Below are positions 32,534 to 35,959 of a DNA stretch of 35,959 nucleotides, in pieces. Made by a program: the position numbers and the translations under genes. Location of the stretch: positions 1-35,959 of the forward strand of contig DATBDE010000056.1 in assembly GCA_036270095.1 (NCBI GenBank). The letters run 5' to 3'. The DNA is from DATBDE01 sp036270095 (GTDB lineage: Bacteria; Actinomycetota; Thermoleophilia; Solirubrobacterales; Solirubrobacteraceae). The notes under the pieces were generated by a model. The model made no database searches, was not told the DNA's origin, and worked only from the letters and a program-made list of their open reading frames with translations. The first letter of the stretch is position 1. Each line of letters opens with the position of its first letter.

Positions 32534-33821
32534 GTCGTTCGGGGTCGAGACGATCCAGCTCGACCTGCCCGCACTGGTGGGCGCGCTGAGCCGGCGCCTG
32601 CACGACGCCGGGCTGCCGGTGACCCCGGCGCGGGCGGCCGACGTGGCGCGCGCGCTCACGCTCGTGCGCCCGGGCAGCCGCGGCACGCTGTATTGGGCCA
32701 TCCGCTCGGTCGTGGTCACCGAGGGCACCCAGGTCAAGGTCTTCGATGCCGTGTTCGCCGAGGTCTTCGGCGGGGGCTCCGACGACGAGCCGGAGGTCGA
32801 GCTCGAGGACGTCACGACAGTCCCCGACTGGCAGAACGACGAGGCGCCCGGCAGCACGAGCGGCGACGACGACGAGTCCGAGCAGGAGATCCCGCTGACC
32901 ATCGCCAGCGCCGACGAGGTGCTGCGCACCAAGCGCTTCGACGCGCTGGCGCCCGACGAGCTCGCCGAGCTGTACCGGCTCATGACCGCGCTCGAGCTGG
33001 CCACGCCGCTGCGGCGCACGCGCCGCTACGAGAAGCGCCGCCGCGGCGAGCGGATCGACCTGCGCCGCACGCTGCGCGGCAGCCTGCGAACGGGCGGCGA
33101 CCCGGTGCGGCTGCGCCGCCGGCGCCGGCGCGTGGTCCCGCGCCGCCTCGTGCTGCTGTGCGACATCTCCGGCTCGATGGAGCCCTACGCGCGGGCCTAC
33201 TTGCAGTTCCTGGCCTGCGCCGCCGGCTGCGGGCCCAACGCGGAGGCGTTCGCGTTCGCGACCCGGCTGACCCGGCTGACCCGCGCCCTGCGCTCGCGCA
33301 ACCCGGAGCGGGCCATCCAGCGCGCCGCGGCGGCGGCGCCGGACTGGTCGAGCGGGACGCGCATCGGCGAGGCGCTGCGGGCGTTCAACGACCACCACGG
33401 CCGGCGGGGCATGGCGCGCGGCGCCGTGGTGGTGATCCTGTCCGACGGCTGGGAGCGCGGCGACCCCGCGCTCGTGGGCCGCGAGCTCGAGCGCCTCTCG
33501 CGCCTCGCGTACCGCATCGTCTGGGTCAACCCGCGCATGGCCGCTGACGCGTTCTCGGTCCGGGCCGGGGGCATGGTGGCCGCGCTGCCGCACATCGACG
33601 CGTTGGTCAGCGGCCACAGCTTCGCGGCGCTGCGCGAGGTCGCCGAGGCGATCGCCGGCGAGGGCGAGGCGCCGCCGCCGGTGGTCGAGCCCGCGCCGGA
33701 GGAGGTCGAGCCCGACCCGTGGCCGAGCGCCACTCCGGTCGCCGGCAGCTCGGTGGCGATGCCCAGCGGGCACGGCCCGAGCCGCGGCAACACGACCCCG
33801 GGGTGGGTGACCGACGAGTGA
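32526..33821 (+). CDS. coxE: CoxE, VWA-domain protein
   Basis: 431 residues, GTG start 5 bases before the coxD stop. The C-terminal VWA domain has an intact metal-ion-dependent adhesion site, DISGSM (from residue 213), plus the TRLTRLTRALRSRNPERAIQRA and ILSDGWERGD segments typical of CoxE. An acidic, low-complexity linker (about 95-125, ending SGDDDESEQE) precedes the core. MoxR ATPase plus VWA protein is the standard pair for metal-site maturation; CoxE acts with CoxD. The last ~50 residues are Pro/Glu-rich and probably disordered. Confidence 0.92.
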   Translation: MTESFGVETIQLDLPALVGALSRRLHDAGLPVTPARAADVARALTLVRPGSRGTLYWAIRSVVVTEGTQVKVFDAVFAEVFGGGSDDEPEVELEDVTTVPDWQNDEAPGSTSGDDDESEQEIPLTIASADEVLRTKRFDALAPDELAELYRLMTALELATPLRRTRRYEKRRRGERIDLRRTLRGSLRTGGDPVRLRRRRRRVVPRRLVLLCDISGSMEPYARAYLQFLACAAGCGPNAEAFAFATRLTRLTRALRSRNPERAIQRAAAAAPDWSSGTRIGEALRAFNDHHGRRGMARGAVVVILSDGWERGDPALVGRELERLSRLAYRIVWVNPRMAADAFSVRAGGMVAALPHIDALVSGHSFAALREVAEAIAGEGEAPPPVVEPAPEEVEPDPWPSATPVAGSSVAMPSGHGPSRGNTTPGWVTDE

Positions 33822-34006
33822 CCGGGACCGAGACCCAGAAGACCTGCATCTACCCCGGCTGCGAGCGCCCCGCGGTGCCCCCGCACCCGCTGGGCGGGCC
33901 CCAGCCCGCGTTCTGCGACCTGGAGGAGCACAACGCGCTGACCGCACACCAGGAACGGCAGCGGTTGGCGAAGGAGCCAACGACGGAGAGAGGAGCCGAT
34001 GGCTGA
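33818..34006 (+). CDS. Small Cys/His (zinc-finger-like) protein in the cox operon
   Basis: 62 residues, GTG overlapping the coxE stop. Potential metal ligands Cys10, Cys15, Cys33, His38 and His44 in CIYPGCERPAVP and AFCDLEEHNALTAH give a C-x4-C-x17-C-x4-H pattern. The tail is polar. Similar short CxxxxCxRPA patterns occur in actinobacterial proteins involved in DNA binding, but also in unrelated proteins. Its stop overlaps the next ATG. It is not among the cox accessory genes I know (coxB-K); it could handle copper or zinc or be a regulator. Confidence 0.7.
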   Translation: MTGTETQKTCIYPGCERPAVPPHPLGGPQPAFCDLEEHNALTAHQERQRLAKEPTTERGADG

Positions 34007-34460
34007 CGAGGCCTACCGCGCAGTGTTCCTGCGCGTGCATCCGACCGGCAAGATGGTCCTGAGCCTCACCACCGAGTCCGACGGGCAGGAGGCCCGCTAC
34101 GCCCAGCTCGTGGCCGACGAGCTCGGCGTCCCCGCCCTCGACGTCAAGGTCGTCGCGGCCGACACCAACCGGTTCGGGGAGGGGCACAGCTTCAACACCT
34201 GCCCGTCCGACGGCGCGCCGGCGGCGATCGCCAGCACGACCGAGAAGATCCGGGCCAAGGCGCAACTGCTGGCCGGCGCGGCGCTGGACACTCCGCCGGA
34301 TGGGCTCGCATGGGTCAACGGCGCCTTCGTCGACCGCGACGGCGAGGGGCCGACGCAGACCCAGACGATCGCCGACGTCGCGCTCTACGCCCACGGCAGC
34401 GGCGCGCTGCCGCCGGGCGTCGAGGGCGGCCTGGACGCGCAGACGGTCTACCGCGATTGA
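33999..34460 (+). CDS. Stand-alone CoxL-like domain protein (mini-CoxL)
   Basis: 153 residues that align by eye with CoxL residues about 499-634. Shared features in order: a strand (KMVLSLTTESDGQ against KAVVSISAQTQGQ), YAQLVADELGVPALDVKVVAADT against FAQIVAEELGIPPEDVTVRHGDT, an A-x-x-x-x-x-KIRAKA helix, LDTPPDGLAWVNGAFV against LETSPDDLAWEKGRWS, and GVEGGLDAQTVY against GMEGGLDAQVIY. The cofactor-binding QGQGHET segment is replaced by SDGQEAR, so it cannot bind molybdopterin in the same way. It has its own AGGAG and an overlapping start, so it is expressed as a separate protein. Its 3' end overlaps the convergent YceI gene by 13 bases. Possibly a chaperone or decoy for CoxL assembly. Confidence 0.85.
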   Translation: MADEAYRAVFLRVHPTGKMVLSLTTESDGQEARYAQLVADELGVPALDVKVVAADTNRFGEGHSFNTCPSDGAPAAIASTTEKIRAKAQLLAGAALDTPPDGLAWVNGAFVDRDGEGPTQTQTIADVALYAHGSGALPPGVEGGLDAQTVYRD

Positions 34461-34981
34461 GTCGCGTCGATCTCGACCTCGACCTCGTCGGCGACCTTGA
34501 GCGCACCGAACAGGATCGAGAACTGCTTGATCCCGAAGTCCGACTGCTTGACCGTGGCGTGGGCGCGGATGCTGCCGTCGCCGGCCGCGAGGTCGAAGGC
34601 CACCGGGTGCGACTTGCCGACCAGGATCAAGTCGCCCTGCACGTGCACGGCGGCGTCGGAGCCGCGCTCGACGCTGGTCGAGCGGAAGGCGATGTCCTGC
34701 TTGCGCAACACGTCGTCGTCGATCGACTGGTGGATGCTCGCGACGTCGTCGTCGCCGAGCTCCATCATCCCGCCGGTCCCCTCCTGCACGCGCAGGGAGG
34801 CGCCCTTGGCGTCGAGCGTGACCGCGGTCGGGGCGCCGTCGGCGCCGACGTCGACCGTGCCGCTCCAGTCGGTCACGTGGAGCAGCAGGTCGTGCCCGGC
34901 CTTGGAGGCGGCGCCGGTGCGCTTCGTGCGCACCGACAGCGTGCCGTTCTCCGGCCCCAGCTCGTACGTCCCAGGTTCCAA
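34448..34981 (-). CDS. YceI family lipid-binding-like protein
   Basis: 177 residues. The beta-barrel pattern of YceI is clear: TYELGPENGTLSVRTKR, AGHDLLLHVTDWSGTV, IAFRSTSVER, VQGDLILVGKSHPVAFDL and SDFGIKQFSILFGALKVADEVEVEIDA. YceI proteins are lipocalin-like barrels that bind polyprenyl or quinone-like lipids. There is no signal peptide, so this copy would be cytoplasmic. The start is TTG 34981; TAGAAT on the minus strand (34996-34991) could be a -10 box for a nearly leaderless transcript. It sits between the mini-CoxL gene and coxG, which is also a lipid- or quinone-linked protein. Confidence 0.85.
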   Translation of the reverse strand: MEPGTYELGPENGTLSVRTKRTGAASKAGHDLLLHVTDWSGTVDVGADGAPTAVTLDAKGASLRVQEGTGGMMELGDDDVASIHQSIDDDVLRKQDIAFRSTSVERGSDAAVHVQGDLILVGKSHPVAFDLAAGDGSIRAHATVKQSDFGIKQFSILFGALKVADEVEVEIDATQSR

Positions 34982-35009
34982 GACGCGATGATTCTAAGGA
35001 GCAGACACC

Positions 35010-35441
35010 ATGGCCGTAGACCTTGACCACACGTTCACCCCCGGCACGTCCGTGGACCAGACCTACGCCGGCATCGTCGACCTCGAGAAGGTCGTCCCGC
35101 TGGTCGAGGGGGGGAAGGTCAACGAGCGGACGGGGCCCGACGCCGTCGACGCCGAGATCCTCGTGAAGATGGGCGCCATGTCGATGACGTTCAAGGGCAC
35201 GGTCGAGGTGGTCGAGAAGGACGAGGCCATGCACCGCGCCGTCCTGCGCGTGCGCTCCAAGGAGCAGGGGGGCAACGGCTACGCGAACGCCGACGTGACC
35301 TTCACCGTCAACGACGGCGAGGGCACGGTGCACACGCACGCGCAGATCTCGGGCAAGGCGGCGTCGATGGGAGAGGGCGTCGTCGCCGGGGTGCTCGACG
35401 CGCTGATCAACGACTTCACCGGGAAGCTCGCCACGCTCTGA
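35010..35441 (+). CDS. coxG: CoxG, SRPBCC-family CO dehydrogenase subunit G
   Basis: 143 residues of the START/SRPBCC fold characteristic of CoxG: DLDHTFTPGTSVDQTYAGIVDLEKVVPLVEGG at the N-terminus, then a KMGAMSMTFKGTVEVVEKDEAM strand pair and a long C-terminal helix VVAGVLDALINDFTGKLATL. CoxG is needed to link CO dehydrogenase to the membrane; recent work on the mycobacterial enzyme implicates it in transferring menaquinone. AAGGAG at 34996-35001 is 8 bases before the ATG. It follows the divergent YceI gene, so it needs its own promoter, probably inside that gene. Confidence 0.93.
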   Translation: MAVDLDHTFTPGTSVDQTYAGIVDLEKVVPLVEGGKVNERTGPDAVDAEILVKMGAMSMTFKGTVEVVEKDEAMHRAVLRVRSKEQGGNGYANADVTFTVNDGEGTVHTHAQISGKAASMGEGVVAGVLDALINDFTGKLATL

Positions 35442-35451
35442 GGCGACTGCG

Positions 35452-35730
35452 ATGGCCACGGTCACCATGCGCAAGGTCCGGCCCGGCGAGGTGCCGCCCG
35501 ACGGCGGCACCGCCGTGCAGGACGATCCCGACCGGCCGGTGTTCTCCGGCAACGGGCCCGACGACTTCGTGTGCGTGCAGTGCGGCAACGTCCTCGCGCA
35601 TGCGATGGACGTCGAGTACATGACCTACAAGGTGCGGGTGCGCTGCGGGCGCTGCTCCACCGTCAACGTGCACGGCGAGCGGCCCGCGGAGGACCCGCGC
35701 AAGAAGCAGCGACGCGTCGGGTCCGGCTAG
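35452..35730 (+). CDS. Small zinc-ribbon protein
   Basis: 92 residues, ATG 10 bases after coxG. Two CxxC pairs (CVQCG, Cys41/44, and CGRC, Cys65/68) around VEYMTYKVRVR form a likely treble-clef or ribbon with a basic C-terminus (RKKQRRVG). N-terminal 35 residues are polar and probably disordered. Function unknown; a regulatory or electron-transfer role near coxG cannot be excluded. The stop overlaps that of the convergent partial gene. Confidence 0.7.
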   Translation: MATVTMRKVRPGEVPPDGGTAVQDDPDRPVFSGNGPDDFVCVQCGNVLAHAMDVEYMTYKVRVRCGRCSTVNVHGERPAEDPRKKQRRVGSG

Positions 35731-35959
35731 TCGTCGTCGGACTGGACGGCGGCCGCGGGCGCGTCGCGCAGGTCGGGCTCGGCGCCCGGCGGCGGGTTGG
35801 CGCCGCCGTCGGTGGTGGCGTCGGCCTCGTCGCCGGCCTCGCGGTCGATGCCCTCCTCGGTGGTGGGCTCGTCGCGGCCGGTGGTCCGGCCGACAACCGC
35901 GCTCGTGAGCTCGGGGTCCTCGTCCTCGAGCTTGTCCGGCGGCGCATCGGTGCCACCGA
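35727..35959 (-). CDS. 3' end of an acidic protein (partial, continues beyond the window)
   Basis: Only the C-terminal 76 codons are inside the window; the 5' part lies beyond 35959. The frame is open to a TAG at 35729-35727 and reads an Asp/Glu/Ala/Pro-rich tail beginning GTDAPPDKLEDEDPELTSAV and ending AAVQSDDD. It is low-complexity and probably disordered, with third codon positions mostly G or C. No fold or function can be assigned from this fragment. Its convergent overlap with the zinc-ribbon gene is 4 bases. Confidence 0.55.
   Translation of the reverse strand, partial: GGTDAPPDKLEDEDPELTSAVVGRTTGRDEPTTEEGIDREAGDEADATTDGGANPPPGAEPDLRDAPAAAVQSDDD

Overview
This window is one very GC-rich, gene-dense bacterial segment with short intergenic gaps, many 4-base start/stop overlaps, and frequent GTG and TTG starts. 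The gene set fits Actinomycetota: a WhiG/FliA-type sigma factor, an EF-G-like second translation GTPase, tandem secreted CAP-domain proteins, proline-rich DUF4190-type membrane proteins and a form I CO dehydrogenase. My best guess is class Thermoleophilia (Solirubrobacterales-like), but this is inference from gene style only. No tRNA, rRNA, CRISPR array or insertion sequence was seen.

Layout. 1-3010 (minus): yraN-dprA-comM, a DNA-processing block with overlapping genes. 3091-6468 (plus): thiD, two small uncharacterised genes and ilvD. 6472-7398 (minus): an alpha/beta hydrolase. 7562-11308 (plus): an acyltransferase/SDR pair, then an L,D-transpeptidase and a proline-rich membrane protein. 11309-11479: a non-coding patch with a diverged 53-bp repeat and two inverted repeats. 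11480-17124: a small minus-strand unknown gene, then plus-strand xerD-like recombinase, sigma factor, EF-G-like GTPase and a four-gene run containing RNase HI. 17137-19795 (minus): a tandem array of secreted CAP/SCP proteins with three intact copies, one copy that has lost its signal peptide by frameshift, and a 12-codon fossil of a further copy. 19943-20968 (minus): a secreted glycosidase-like protein. 21092-22783: small housekeeping genes (VOC protein, zinc-ribbon thioredoxin, short SDR).

22780-35441 is a molybdenum/CO-oxidation island. A divergently transcribed HTH-TOBE (molybdate-sensing type) regulator faces modABC. A sigma-70-like promoter at 26091-26119, with its -10 box inside an inverted repeat, then starts a tightly overlapping run: five small single-pass membrane proteins, coxM, coxS, coxL (with the form I active-site motif AYRCSFR), coxD, coxE, a small Cys/His protein and a stand-alone 153-residue protein resembling an internal piece of CoxL. 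A convergent YceI gene and then coxG follow. The enzyme would oxidise CO, ModABC would supply its molybdenum, CoxD/CoxE would mature the Mo-Cu site and CoxG would connect the enzyme to membrane quinone.

The parts I cannot match to a described system are the five-gene membrane cassette in front of coxM and the mini-CoxL protein behind coxE. These are the best candidates for undescribed components of atmospheric or low-level CO oxidation. The window ends in the 3' part of an acidic minus-strand protein.
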